A DNA stretch of 64,000 nucleotides from an uncultured Kiloniellaceae bacterium (GTDB taxonomy: Bacteria > Pseudomonadota > Alphaproteobacteria > Kiloniellales > Kiloniellaceae): NCBI GenBank assembly GCA_947493695.1, contig CANLSF010000005.1, forward strand, positions 124,001-188,000. The letters are read 5' to 3'. The position numbers were made by a program, and so were the translations under genes. Position 1 is the stretch's first letter, and every line of letters begins with the position of its first letter. This document shows, one piece after another, positions 18,187 through 26,987 of the stretch. The notes under the pieces are model-generated. The model was not told the origin of the DNA. It saw only the letters and a program-made list of their open reading frames with translations, and searched no databases.

Positions 18187-18739
18187 AACTGTTCCCAAGT
18201 GTTGTTGCAGGCTCAAGGGATGTGGCGCCAACCGGACAAGCCGAGACACAGGCACCGCAACCGCTGCAGTCCTGCTGTTCGAACCAGATCTCCGCCGCGC
18301 CGCCGATCTTCGCCTGAAAGGTAATCGCAGCTTCTGCGCAGGCATCGCCACAGCTTCGGCAATAGGTCCCCGATGCCGCGAGACAGCTCGCAGAGATCCT
18401 CAGCGATAGCTGCCAGGGCGTGTCTTGTCTGAGACCAAAAACCGGTTCGGGGCACGCGGCCCGGCAGTCCCCGCAAAGGCTGCACTCTCGCGCCGAAAAA
18501 TCGACCTGCGGCGTTCCGGACGCAGTGAGTGAGATGATGTCCTGCGGGCAGGCGCGGCTGCAGTCGCCGCAGCCCGTACAAGAGTCTGCGATCCGCTGTT
18601 CGTTCGTCCAGGGCGGGCGCACGACAATCGGCACTGGGGCTTCATTGAAACGCCCGCGCAGAAAACTGCGTCGTTCCAACGCCACTGCCGTGCGCGGTGC
18701 TGTCACCAGCTCTGGCGACACCTCTGTCGGAGTTTTCAC
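18179..18739 (-). CDS. napF: NapF ferredoxin-like protein
   Basis: The protein has 186 residues with cysteine clusters of the CxxCxxCxxxCP type: CTGCGDCSRACP, CSLCGDCRAACP and CSGCGACVSACP, plus a degenerate CRSCGDAC. It thus carries three to four [4Fe-4S] sites. It is cytoplasmic and is thought to help insert or activate the iron-sulfur cluster of NapA. The N-terminal ERRSFLRGRF stretch is typical. It overlaps napE by 4 bp and napD by 8 bp. Confidence 0.93.
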   Translation of the reverse strand: MKTPTEVSPELVTAPRTAVALERRSFLRGRFNEAPVPIVVRPPWTNEQRIADSCTGCGDCSRACPQDIISLTASGTPQVDFSARECSLCGDCRAACPEPVFGLRQDTPWQLSLRISASCLAASGTYCRSCGDACAEAAITFQAKIGGAAEIWFEQQDCSGCGACVSACPVGATSLEPATTLGNSYG

Positions 18740-18924
18740 GCGGGAGGTCCCGGTGGGCCAGCTATCGCCTGAAAGATCCAGATCGCAAACCCCAGACCGC
18801 CGACAATGGCCACCGACAAAGCGGGTGCAAGCACAACGGTCAGGAAAAGGAACATCCGGATTTCGAGTTTACGCAGATTCTCCGCGGGTACAGCTGCGCT
18901 TCCGTCATCACCAATATCTGCCAC
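18736..18924 (-). CDS. napE: NapE small membrane protein
   Basis: The protein has 62 residues and one transmembrane helix (about residues 24-54), preceded by ENLRKLEIRMFLFL, the NapE/TorE signature. Its function is not known, though it is common as the first gene of nap operons. The TGA overlaps the napF ATG by 4 bp. Confidence 0.88.
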   Translation of the reverse strand: MADIGDDGSAAVPAENLRKLEIRMFLFLTVVLAPALSVAIVGGLGFAIWIFQAIAGPPGPPA

Positions 18925-18962
18925 CTTCTCACCTCAAGAAGTTGCTCGACGTCGTATGACTA

Positions 18963-18978
18963 CTCAATGCAGATTGAG
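18963..18978. promoter_or_regulatory. Inverted repeat upstream of the nap operon
   Basis: CTCAAT-N4-ATTGAG is a perfect 6-bp inverted repeat 39-54 bp upstream of napE. It has the size of a dimeric regulator site but is not an FNR box (TTGAT-N4-ATCAA). It may be a NapR-like or other operator. Confidence 0.35.
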
Positions 18979-19079
18979 GATAACATATTTCAATGGCCCT
19001 GTGGTTGTATTGATTTTACCAAAGCGTCGGCGTGCGAGATCCTTGCCCGGTCACTCGGCGAAAAACCGCCGCGGAAACT

Positions 19080-19892
19080 TCAGCGGCTGTCGCCTGCGCA
19101 GCGGAAGCCGACCATATCCAGTCCGATATCAGGCGGATTTCCGTGACGGTAAGCAGCGCGCAGACAATAGGGATTATTGCCCCAACCGCCGCCGCGCAGG
19201 ATCCGTTCTACCGGCTTGCCTGGAAAGCTGCTCGACGTCCACTCCCAGACGTTTCCGGCCATATCAAAAAGTCCAAATGGCGAGCGGCCCGCTGGAAAGC
19301 TGCCGACCGGCGCAGTGCGTTCGTAGCCATCACCGCCCTCCGGACCACAGCAGGCGATGGTGCCCGCATTGGTCAGTTTTTCCGATGGGGATAAGGGCGC
19401 GTTGTCGCCCCAGGGGAAGCGGCGAGCATCGCTGCCGCGCGCGGAATACTCCCATTCCTCATCGCTGGGCAGGCGCAGGCCGTAGTGACGGCAGAAGGCA
19501 TCGGCGTCCTGGGCTGAAACCTGGACGACCGGGTGATCTTCCTTGCCCTGAACGCCACTGTCTGGACCTTGCGGATGTTGCCAGTCGGCACCAGAGACGG
19601 ATTGCCAGCGGCGCCACCAGGTGTAGCCTTCGCCCTGCCGCTCGACGTCTGTCTTGTAGCCGCTTTCCATAACGAAACTGCGGAACTGTGCGTTGGTCAC
19701 TTCGAAGCGCATCATGCGAAAGGCAGGCAGATCCAGCGTCCTCACGACCTCGTTGTCATCTCCCTGTGCATCACCGAGCTGAGCCCGTCCCGCCGGAATA
19801 TCGACCAGATCGAATGACTCACCGGCCATCGCAAAAAGGGGATAAGCGAAAATGAAAAGCCATACAAATGTCACAGAAAAGGATTTCGGCAT
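19080..19892 (-). CDS. Exported SUMF1/FGE-fold protein (NirV-like)
   Basis: The protein has 270 residues. Residues 1-22 form a signal peptide (FAMAGE), and the rest is one SUMF1 (formylglycine-generating-enzyme fold) domain: FEVTNAQF, LRLPSDEEWEYSARG, FGLFDMAGNVWEWT and GFRCAGD. In true FGEs two cysteines flank the tunnel in GG-x-x-x-C-x-x-x-x-C. Here the segment is GGGWGNNPYC and the first Cys is missing, so formylglycine formation is unlikely. Periplasmic SUMF1 proteins such as NirV occur beside denitrification genes with unknown role. It lies 155 bp upstream of napE on the same strand. The ATG at 19892 has GGAG seven bases upstream. Confidence 0.75.
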   Translation of the reverse strand: MPKSFSVTFVWLFIFAYPLFAMAGESFDLVDIPAGRAQLGDAQGDDNEVVRTLDLPAFRMMRFEVTNAQFRSFVMESGYKTDVERQGEGYTWWRRWQSVSGADWQHPQGPDSGVQGKEDHPVVQVSAQDADAFCRHYGLRLPSDEEWEYSARGSDARRFPWGDNAPLSPSEKLTNAGTIACCGPEGGDGYERTAPVGSFPAGRSPFGLFDMAGNVWEWTSSSFPGKPVERILRGGGWGNNPYCLRAAYRHGNPPDIGLDMVGFRCAGDSR

Positions 19893-20019
19893 GTCGTGCT
19901 CCATATGGACGGGAGCGAAGTATGACCTATGTAGAAATATCCTGCTGCAAGGTCGCGGAATCTTGATCGAAGGCGACACGCGTTTCTGGCAAGATGAGCC
20001 TCCAAGATAAAGGTGAGCA

Positions 20020-20970
20020 ATGAGCAAGAAGACAGTCATGAAGGATATGAGCCGACGGAGTCTTTTGGCGACGGGCACAGCGCTCGCCGGACAAGCACTG
20101 GCCAGTCGCGTCCTCCCCAACCCGGTTCTTGCAGCCCAACCCGCACTGTTGACGAGGCCGATCCCGGCCAGTGGCGAGCAGATCCCTCAGCTTGGGATGG
20201 GAACCTGGATCACCTTCAATGTCGGCTCCGACGAAAGCTTGCGCGCGCAGCGGGCTGAAGTGCTCAGCGCGTTCTTCGAGGCGGGCGGCACAATGGTCGA
20301 CTCCTCACCCATGTACGGCTCGGCGGAGGAAGTGGTCGGCGACTGTTTGAAGCGGATCGATGGCCACGACCGCCTCTTCTCGGCGACAAAGGTCTGGACG
20401 GTTTCGAAGTGGCTCGGGGTGAGCCAGATGGAGGAGTCCGAAGAACTCTGGGGTGAGAAACAGTTCGATCTGATGCAGATCCACAACCTGCTCGATTGGG
20501 AAGCCCATCTGGAAACACTGACAGACTGGAAGTCCCAGGACCGTCTGCGCTACAGCGGCATCACGACCTCCCACGGACGCCGCCATGAAGAGCTCGCGGA
20601 GATCATCGTCAAGCAACCCTTCGACTTCGTGCAGCTGACCTACAACGTCCGTGATCGGGAAGCCGAAGAGCGCCTCCTGCCGCTGGCCCTGGACAATGGC
20701 CGGGCGGTGATCGTCAATCGGCCCTTCCGCCGCGGTGAGTTGCCGCAGGAACTGGCAAAGCACCCCCTGCCCGGCTGGGCCGCCGAGATCGGCTGCACGA
20801 CCTGGGCACAGGTCCTGCTAAAATTCGTCATCTCACATCCCGCGGTGACCTGCGCAATCCCCGCCACTTCGAAGGTCGGGCACATGCGCGAGAACATGGC
20901 CGCCTGTCAGGGCCCCTTACCCGACGCGGCCCTGCGCAAGCGCATGATCACCGATATCGAGGCGCTTTGA
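20020..20970 (+). CDS. Tat-exported aldo/keto reductase
   Basis: The protein has 316 residues. Residues 1-39 form a Tat signal (MSRRSLLATG, ending VLAAQ). The AKR barrel follows: LGMGTW, the catalytic Asp/Tyr in DSSPMYGSAE, the Lys in SATKVW, and the His in QIHNLLDW. The NADPH-binding C-terminus holds IPATSKVGHMREN. AKRs are normally cytoplasmic, so a folded, cofactor-loaded export form is notable although known in proteobacteria. AAGG lies six bases upstream of the ATG. It is divergent from the SUMF1 gene. Confidence 0.85.
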   Translation: MSKKTVMKDMSRRSLLATGTALAGQALASRVLPNPVLAAQPALLTRPIPASGEQIPQLGMGTWITFNVGSDESLRAQRAEVLSAFFEAGGTMVDSSPMYGSAEEVVGDCLKRIDGHDRLFSATKVWTVSKWLGVSQMEESEELWGEKQFDLMQIHNLLDWEAHLETLTDWKSQDRLRYSGITTSHGRRHEELAEIIVKQPFDFVQLTYNVRDREAEERLLPLALDNGRAVIVNRPFRRGELPQELAKHPLPGWAAEIGCTTWAQVLLKFVISHPAVTCAIPATSKVGHMRENMAACQGPLPDAALRKRMITDIEAL

Positions 20971-21021
20971 CGCAATTTGAGCAAATTCGTTTTTCGATCA
21001 CCCGCGTCGGTCTGCACAGCC

Positions 21022-22080
21022 TCAGATCACGCAGCCCCGTGCGGCGACACGACGTTCACCTTCAATGGCCATACCGCGGTGCAGGGTCACGCGGTCAACC
21101 ATATTGCTGACCACACAACAGTGATTGGGAATGATCCTGACCCGGTCACCGACATTCAGTCGGGTTGCGCCGTCCGCTGAGGCGACAGTGCCGTGTTCTT
21201 CGGAAAGCACACGCACGGAAAGATCAGCCCGATCAAGAACATGCCCGTGACCCTGCAGACCGAGCAAATCAGACGTCAGAATCTTCGAGCCGGCGTCTAT
21301 AATCGCCCGCTCCGGAGTGGGTGTACTGACCACTGTCGCCAGAACCGAAAGGGCGCAGTCTTTCCAATCGCAGACCCCGGCCTCCACCAAGGAACGGTCA
21401 TTGTAGATGTAAGTACCGACCCGATACTCGGTAACTGCGGGCGCGACATGCGCCGACCACATATCAGGCGAGCCGCCACTGGAAACGACCGCGCACTCAG
21501 GTCCCGCCGCTTCACTTCGGACAATGGCCTCGCGCATCCAATGCTCGACGCTCGTGCTCCCGCCGACAGCAGGGTAAGTCATCAGGCCACCGAATGTGAG
21601 GCCGGGTGCGTTCTCGACCGCCTGCGCCAGGGTGGCGGCTTCAGATGGTGTAGTGACGCCGCAGCGACGGGCCCCGGTATCACACTCGATCAGCACAGTC
21701 AGAGGCTGTCGTGCATCCGCAAAAGTCCGACTGAGGCTTTTGATCACGACCTCGTTGTCGGCAGTGACCGACAACTTGATCCGCTCGGCAAGCGCACGAA
21801 GACGCTTAAGTTTAGCCTCGCCGATAATGTTGTAAGTGATCAGGATGTCATCGAGGCCGGCGTCGGCCATGACTTCCGCTTCGCCTATCTTTTGACAGGT
21901 AATACCGACTGCACCGGCCTCGATCTGCCGCCGGGCGAACTCCGGCATCTTGTGAGTCTTGATATGCGGACGCAGTCTGATCCCATGCAGGTTGCAGTAA
22001 TCCTGATAGCGGTCGATGTTGCGCTCGGCGATCTCAATATCGACCAGAACAGCCGGAGTTTCGACGTCATCGAATGTCAT
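21022..22080 (-). CDS. Fold-type III PLP enzyme, D-serine dehydratase / D-threo-hydroxyaspartate dehydratase-like
   Basis: The protein has 352 residues with an alanine-racemase-type barrel and the DSD1/D-threonine aldolase C-terminal domain. PLP-Lys is Lys41 in RPHIKTHK. The metal pair near the C-terminus is His320-x-Cys322, the form recalled for eukaryotic D-serine dehydratase and bacterial D-threo-3-hydroxyaspartate dehydratase; D-threonine aldolases have His-x-Asp. A dehydratase that releases an enamine fits with the nearby ridA gene. It overlaps the M81 peptidase gene by 4 bp as the last gene of the TRAP operon. Confidence 0.8.
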   Translation of the reverse strand: MTFDDVETPAVLVDIEIAERNIDRYQDYCNLHGIRLRPHIKTHKMPEFARRQIEAGAVGITCQKIGEAEVMADAGLDDILITYNIIGEAKLKRLRALAERIKLSVTADNEVVIKSLSRTFADARQPLTVLIECDTGARRCGVTTPSEAATLAQAVENAPGLTFGGLMTYPAVGGSTSVEHWMREAIVRSEAAGPECAVVSSGGSPDMWSAHVAPAVTEYRVGTYIYNDRSLVEAGVCDWKDCALSVLATVVSTPTPERAIIDAGSKILTSDLLGLQGHGHVLDRADLSVRVLSEEHGTVASADGATRLNVGDRVRIIPNHCCVVSNMVDRVTLHRGMAIEGERRVAARGCVI

Positions 22081-23561
22081 GCGGATTCCAATTCGCCATG
22101 AGGGTTCTCGACAATCGGCCAGACCGGACGGCTCAGCTTGGTGTAGCCATTGGTCAAGGGATTGTTCGGATAAAGGCCTTCAATTGAGGCGTAGAGTATT
22201 TCCGCCGCAATCGCTGCGAACGCACCGCGGAAGTGGTTTGTCGACTTGACGATCAGTATTTTGCGTGTCGCCGGATCGATCCCGAGGTTGGAAAAGAGGT
22301 CAGGCGAAAAAGCCTGACTGCGGACCGAATTCAGGACAACCTCGAGCCCGTCAACACGGATCGCCACCGCATCGCCCAGCGGCACGCGGCTGTCGCCAAA
22401 ACTCTGTTCAGCGTTGCGCACGGCCTTGAGCACCTCGACCTCCGCATCGATGGGCGCACCAGCGGTGGCCGAAGTTTTACCCCCGAATCTTAGGGACATC
22501 CGCGCGCCCTCACCCGCCGAAATACAAAGTCGGACCGCCATAGGGTCCCAGATGCTGCCAACCGCGAGCGAGGTCATGCCGCGTTCCAGTGCAAGCCGGG
22601 TGAGGATGGTCGAATCGCCGGGGACGCCACCGCCGGGATTGTCCCAGATATCAGCGATCACCACAGGGCCCTTGTGCGACGCATTGGCGTGAAACCCGGT
22701 CGCGTGGTCGAGCGCTTCTTCCGCACTCATGAGCGTCGGTTTGGTCCGGCCGCGAAAGCCGAAAAGCTGCAGACCAAGATCCTCTGCCAGCCTTGCGCCT
22801 TCCAACGGGCGATTGTCGGTAATCACCAGAATGCGGGCGCCGACTTCGGAAACATCAGCGGCCATGAAGCCGTGGATGATGGAGATAGACAGAACGCCGT
22901 CCTGTCGCTCACACGTCTTGATCCGATCAACGAAGCCGCGCATCGGATCGTTGTTGGTCGGCATGACCTCGATCATGCGGCAATCGAAGGCCGAGAGGCA
23001 GGGATTCACTTCACCCCGTGCCGCACGCAAAACAAGGTCGACACAGGCGTCGGCGCATTCAACGAAATCGGTGTGGGGGAATTCCTTGAAAGCGATAAGA
23101 ACATTCGCGGCCTCAAGCCGTTTGGGCGTCAGATGGCTATGCGGATCGAGGGTCGCCCCGATGACAGCATCCGGGCCGACGATCTGACGCATTCGTGTAA
23201 GCAGGTCGCCTTCGCAGTCGTCATAACCCTCTGCGACCATGGCACCGTGCAGGCCGAGCACCACGGCATCGACCGGCATCGCGGCGCGCGCCTGCTCCAG
23301 AATTTCGTCACGCAGACTTTCCCAGGTAGACCGGTTGATAAGTCCGCCGGGTTCCGCCCAGGTGGCCGTGCCTTCGATCAATGTCCAGCCTTCAGCGCTG
23401 GCGCGCCGGCGGCAAACCGGAAACACCGCACTGCAGAGCGTCGGCGTTTCGGGGTGTTCGCCCGGGCGGGCGTAAAAACTCTCGCTGAAGTCGGTCATAT
23501 CCGTCCTCAGCGGGGAAAAGGTGTTGGTCTCAGTCGCCAGAGAAGCGCAAAAAATGCGCAT
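22077..23561 (-). CDS. M81-family metallopeptidase (MlrC-like)
   Basis: The protein has 494 residues. The DUF1485/MlrC N-terminal domain starts RIFCASLATETNTFSPL, with metal ligands expected in LGLHGAMV-EGYDDCEGD near residue 105 and DPHSH near 135. The MlrC C-terminal domain follows (DNPGGGVPGDST near residue 305). MlrC of sphingomonads opens linearised microcystin fragments. Relatives in TRAP operons probably act on small amides or non-standard amino acids. Between it and dctP lie 118 bp with a hairpin. Confidence 0.85.
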   Translation of the reverse strand: MRIFCASLATETNTFSPLRTDMTDFSESFYARPGEHPETPTLCSAVFPVCRRRASAEGWTLIEGTATWAEPGGLINRSTWESLRDEILEQARAAMPVDAVVLGLHGAMVAEGYDDCEGDLLTRMRQIVGPDAVIGATLDPHSHLTPKRLEAANVLIAFKEFPHTDFVECADACVDLVLRAARGEVNPCLSAFDCRMIEVMPTNNDPMRGFVDRIKTCERQDGVLSISIIHGFMAADVSEVGARILVITDNRPLEGARLAEDLGLQLFGFRGRTKPTLMSAEEALDHATGFHANASHKGPVVIADIWDNPGGGVPGDSTILTRLALERGMTSLAVGSIWDPMAVRLCISAGEGARMSLRFGGKTSATAGAPIDAEVEVLKAVRNAEQSFGDSRVPLGDAVAIRVDGLEVVLNSVRSQAFSPDLFSNLGIDPATRKILIVKSTNHFRGAFAAIAAEILYASIEGLYPNNPLTNGYTKLSRPVWPIVENPHGELESA

Positions 23562-23621
23562 TTGAGGTCCTCGTTGCTATCGTAAAAAAACGGTGGATCA
23601 GATCATCCAGGGCTGAAAATG

Positions 23622-23662
23622 GACGACGGTCTCCGGAAATTCACTGCCCGAACACCGTCGTC
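23622..23662 (-). other. Hairpin between dctP and the M81 gene
   Basis: GACGACGGT and ACCGTCGTC form a 9-bp stem with a 23-base loop that can fold further, followed on the minus strand by CATTTTC. It may partly terminate or stabilise mRNA so that the binding protein is made in excess over the enzymes downstream. Confidence 0.5.
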
Positions 23663-23679
23663 GTTTCAGGGATGATCCC

Positions 23680-24735
23680 TCAGTCCAGGTACAGCTTGTC
23701 GTTGGCTTTACCGACTTCCGTCTTGAAGAGTTCAAGCAGGGCAACGCCGTCTTTTCCGAGCGTCTCCTCGACGTGTTTGAGAACAACCGGCTGGGCGGCA
23801 GTCTTGAACTTTGCGCGATCACCGGATGACAGAGCGGAAACCTCAATCTTGTCCATCAGCCCGGCCAGGCCCCGGTCGGAGCTTTCGATGATACGGCTCA
23901 ATCCCCGGCTTGCGGTGACACAGGACTCAGCAGCGTAACGAATGGTGCGCTGCTCACTCTCCGTCAGGCCGTCCCAGAAGGCCTTCGACAGCATCAGGGT
24001 ATAGGGAGAAAAGAGGTGGTTGGTCAGCGTCATGTACTTCTGAACTTCGGCAAACTTCGCAAAGGCAATGATCGGCACCGGGTTCATCTGACCGTCGATC
24101 ACGCCGGTCTGCAGACCGGAATAGACCTCCCCCCAGGCAAGCGGATAGGCTTCGCCACCCAGAGACTGAATGATCTTCTGGTGCGACGGCAGGGTCATGG
24201 TGCGAATGCGGACACCTTCAAAGTCTTCCAGAGTTTTAATCGGCCGCTTTGAATTGGTGACCGCGAAGAACCCACCCGTGTCAGGGAAGCCGGCAACAAC
24301 CACGTCGCCCAGTTCGGCTTCAATATCGCGCGCCAACGCATTGCCGAAGGGGCCATCGAAAACGTCGTAGGTGGCGGCATTATGATCGAACGCGAAAGCC
24401 AGATTCAGGACATCAATGCGTGGGTAGTAGGACGCAATCGCGCCGGTCGAGCTCAGTGTCGCCTGGATGACATCGTCGCGGACCATCTGAACGTGTTCCT
24501 TGGCCGAGCCGAGCTGGTTCGACGGAAACACCTCAACCTTAACGGAGCCATTCGTGTCGGCTTCGACAATGTTGGCGAATACCGCCGTGCAGGCATGAGC
24601 CGGGTTCTCGAATGCATCGGCCTTATTGTCATGGCCGAATTTCAGAGTTTTGGTTTGCGCGAAAACGGAACCGGTTCCGGCGGCGAGCAAGGCAGAGACC
24701 GCGAAGGCCGTGCCGAGGAGTCTAATGGGTTTCAT
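23680..24735 (-). CDS. dctP: TRAP transporter solute-binding protein (DctP family)
   Basis: The protein has 351 residues with a Sec signal peptide (to about residue 26, VFAQT). DctP-type features are FGHDNKADAFENPAH, the carboxylate-binding Arg in the RIRTM segment near residue 175, and LAWGEVYSGLQTGVIDGQMNP near 200. It binds an organic acid in the periplasm and hands it to DctQM. The following catabolic genes suggest a D-hydroxy amino acid or a related amide as substrate. Confidence 0.9.
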   Translation of the reverse strand: MKPIRLLGTAFAVSALLAAGTGSVFAQTKTLKFGHDNKADAFENPAHACTAVFANIVEADTNGSVKVEVFPSNQLGSAKEHVQMVRDDVIQATLSSTGAIASYYPRIDVLNLAFAFDHNAATYDVFDGPFGNALARDIEAELGDVVVAGFPDTGGFFAVTNSKRPIKTLEDFEGVRIRTMTLPSHQKIIQSLGGEAYPLAWGEVYSGLQTGVIDGQMNPVPIIAFAKFAEVQKYMTLTNHLFSPYTLMLSKAFWDGLTESEQRTIRYAAESCVTASRGLSRIIESSDRGLAGLMDKIEVSALSSGDRAKFKTAAQPVVLKHVEETLGKDGVALLELFKTEVGKANDKLYLD

Positions 24736-24835
24736 GGTACACCTCCTGTTTGAGTGTTTCTTGTTTGCGGCGTTTCGAAAGCCATACTTCCAAAGGAGCA
24801 GGCCTTCCCGGGGTACGCCACCGGGATTAAATTGT

Positions 24836-24856
24836 GGGCGCCTGGGCCCGGGCGCT
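24836..24856 (-). other. GC-rich hairpin between dctM and dctP
   Basis: GCGCC and GGCGC arms flank a GC-rich loop in the 133-bp gap between dctM and dctP. No T-run follows. Such intercistronic hairpins often protect the downstream binding-protein message. Confidence 0.4.
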
Positions 24857-24868
24857 TCTCAATCGCGA

Positions 24869-26155
24869 TCACCATGGTGCAAAGCCCAGAAGGCGCGGAA
24901 CCAGCAACGCCATATCTTCCCACAGGGCAAAAATGAAAAGGATGGCAACCTCGGCAATGAGGAAGGGCCAGAGCTTGGACGCGATCCGTTCCAGCCGTTC
25001 ACCCGTCACCGAAGACAGCACGAACAGGCAGGCGCCGACCGGTGGTGTCATCAGCGATATATTGAGGGCCAGAATGATCATGATCCCGGCGTGGATCGGA
25101 CTCATTCCGATCTGCTCGGTCAGGGGTACCAGAACCGGGGCCAGGATAATCAGAATTGCCGTGATATCCATCACCATGCCGATGAGCAGCAGCAATCCGA
25201 CAACCAGCGCGATGATGATGTAGGGATTGTCTGCGAAGATCAAAAAGGTCTGAGCTACCTGCTGCGGTATCTGGTTGAAGCTGAGCCACCAGCCCAGGAT
25301 CGAGGCAAAAGCGATAATGACGAAGATCACGCCGGTGACCCGCGCGGTGCGGATCAGCATCCGGATAAAATCGTCCACGGTAATTTTGCGGTAGACAAAG
25401 GTACCGATGAAAAGCGCATAGGCGACGGCGATAGAGGCGGCCTCAGTCGGGGTCACAATGCCACCCAGAATACCGCCCAATATGATGACGGGCATCATCA
25501 GTGCCAGCAGCGACTCGCGAAATATCCGGCCAAGTTCGCGAAGGTTCGCACGCTTCTCGCTTTTCGGCAGGTTGTTGGCGGTTGCCCCGATAGCAATAAC
25601 AACCATACAGGCGATGCAGATCAGAAGGCCAGGCAGGATACCAGCGGCAAAGAGCCCACCGATGGAAACACCCATCAGAGACCCGTAGATCACCATCAGA
25701 CCGGACGGCGGGATGGTCGGACCGATGATCGAACCCGCGGCGGTCACCGCGCAGGCGTAGTCGCGTTTGTAACCGCGCTCGACCATGGCAGGCACCAGGG
25801 TTCTGCCAAAGGCGGCCGCATCGGCTGTCGCCGCGCCGGTCAAGCCGGCAAAGAAAACCGAGGCCAGCATATTGGTGTGCGCCAGCCCGCCGCGAAAGTG
25901 TCCGACAAGTGCCTGCGCGAGATGAACAAGGCGGCTGGTGATCCCGGTGTGGTTCATGATCTCGCCCGCCAGAATGAAAAACGGCATAGCAAGGAAGGGA
26001 AAGATGTTCAGCCCGTTGAAGATCTTGCTCGGGCCGAGCGCAAGAAACTTGTCCCCGCCCATCTCGAACAGACCAACGACCCCTGCCGCGCCAATGGCAA
26101 AACCGATTGGCAGACCGAGAAGAATGAGACCGACGAAGGCGAGTGCAACCAGCAT
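24869..26155 (-). CDS. dctM: TRAP transporter large permease (DctM)
   Basis: The protein has 428 residues with about 12 transmembrane segments. It starts with LLGLPIGFAIGAAG and has the DctM signature SGLTGAATADAAAFGRTLVP near residue 110 and IIGPTIPPS near 150, followed by repeated glycine-rich hairpins. It is the ion-coupled channel subunit of a tripartite transporter. It starts 2 bp after the dctQ stop. Confidence 0.93.
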   Translation of the reverse strand: MLVALAFVGLILLGLPIGFAIGAAGVVGLFEMGGDKFLALGPSKIFNGLNIFPFLAMPFFILAGEIMNHTGITSRLVHLAQALVGHFRGGLAHTNMLASVFFAGLTGAATADAAAFGRTLVPAMVERGYKRDYACAVTAAGSIIGPTIPPSGLMVIYGSLMGVSIGGLFAAGILPGLLICIACMVVIAIGATANNLPKSEKRANLRELGRIFRESLLALMMPVIILGGILGGIVTPTEAASIAVAYALFIGTFVYRKITVDDFIRMLIRTARVTGVIFVIIAFASILGWWLSFNQIPQQVAQTFLIFADNPYIIIALVVGLLLLIGMVMDITAILIILAPVLVPLTEQIGMSPIHAGIMIILALNISLMTPPVGACLFVLSSVTGERLERIASKLWPFLIAEVAILFIFALWEDMALLVPRLLGFAPW

Positions 26156-26157
26156 GA

Positions 26158-26658
26158 TCAGGCCTCCGCTTGTCCGGAGAGCTTCTGGTTGCCGAGATCG
26201 CGTAGAGCGGTCAGAAGCAACTGAACCATGGCCAGTCCCGCAGAAACAGGGACAGCGGCGAAAGGCAACGCCAGCGTCATTCCAAAGATCATTGCCTGCC
26301 GGGACGCGCCGCCGGCGGCAAAGCCGATGCCGAACCAGGCAATGTAGAGGAACAGCAGGAACGCGACACCGTCCATGGCAACCAGAGTGGTCCGCCGCAG
26401 GTTTACGGGCAGGCGTTCAATCAGGATGGAAAGGCCGATATGTTCACGGCGGGCGATGCCGCAGGAGACCGCCAGAAGAGCGGCCCAGATCATCAGGTAG
26501 CGTGCGAAAACCTCAGGCCAGGGAAGCTGCCAATGCATCAGATAGCGATCGACAACCCCCAACCAGACATCGAGAACCAACAGCAGCATGAGCGCAGCAA
26601 CGATCCGCTCAATCGCCCAATTCAGGCGCTCACTTAAATGCCCCGCAAGCTCGCTCAT
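26158..26658 (-). CDS. dctQ: TRAP transporter small permease (DctQ)
   Basis: The protein has 166 residues with four transmembrane segments. The DctQ pattern is visible: W-E-FARYLMIWAALLAVSCGIARREHI at residues ~50-75. It is the first gene of the operon dctQ-dctM-dctP-M81-dehydratase. The ATG at 26658 gives the usual short cytoplasmic start; the ribosome-binding site (AAGGC) is weak. Two TGTAG-N5-CTACA palindromes lie upstream. Confidence 0.88.
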   Translation of the reverse strand: MSELAGHLSERLNWAIERIVAALMLLLVLDVWLGVVDRYLMHWQLPWPEVFARYLMIWAALLAVSCGIARREHIGLSILIERLPVNLRRTTLVAMDGVAFLLFLYIAWFGIGFAAGGASRQAMIFGMTLALPFAAVPVSAGLAMVQLLLTALRDLGNQKLSGQAEA

Positions 26659-26823
26659 ATGCCTTGCCCCTGTTCTAACATCGGTCCGACTTGGCCGTTG
26701 GTCTGCTTTTTCCAACCAGCCAACTGAACCGAATGCCCCATCTGGCCTGCCGCGCGATCTGACGCTGGCTCAGGCCCGCGGCGGATAACCTGTTTGCAAC
26801 ATCACTTGTGTGATCATTTGAAT

Positions 26824-26838
26824 TGTAGTTTTTCTACA
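26824..26838. promoter_or_regulatory. Palindromic operator 1, probably for the RpiR regulator
   Basis: TGTAG-TTTTT-CTACA is a perfect 5-bp inverted repeat in the divergent dctQ/ridA promoter region. It has the same half-sites and spacing as the second copy at 26940. Confidence 0.65.
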
Positions 26839-26939
26839 TTAGTGTGACGCACAACAACATGTCCAGCGAGAAATATGCCGAAAAACGAAGAGTTATCTGG
26901 ACTCTCACCCGGAACAATGGCTTGCCTGGATAACAAACA

Positions 26940-26954
26940 TGTAGTTTAACTACA
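26940..26954. promoter_or_regulatory. Palindromic operator 2, probably for the RpiR regulator
   Basis: TGTAG-TTTAA-CTACA lies 33 bp upstream of the ridA start. A matching site 116 bp away and a regulator gene two genes downstream point to autoregulation and control of the TRAP operon. Confidence 0.68.
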
Positions 26955-26987
26955 ATATTGGCTTCACAAAAAAATAAGAGAGACGAC

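Noticed and set aside
19010-19023. TTGATTTTACCAAA upstream of napE as an FNR box
   Set aside because: Only the first half-site matches; three of the five bases in the second half differ from ATCAA.
21022-22080. Naming the PLP enzyme a D-threonine aldolase
   Set aside because: The metal-binding motif is His-x-Cys rather than the His-x-Asp expected for the aldolases.
24626-26224. Long plus-strand open frame of 532 codons opposite dctM and dctQ
   Set aside because: It is antisense to clear TRAP permease genes, is composed of low-complexity Gln/Asp/Arg/His residues, and has no homology pattern.
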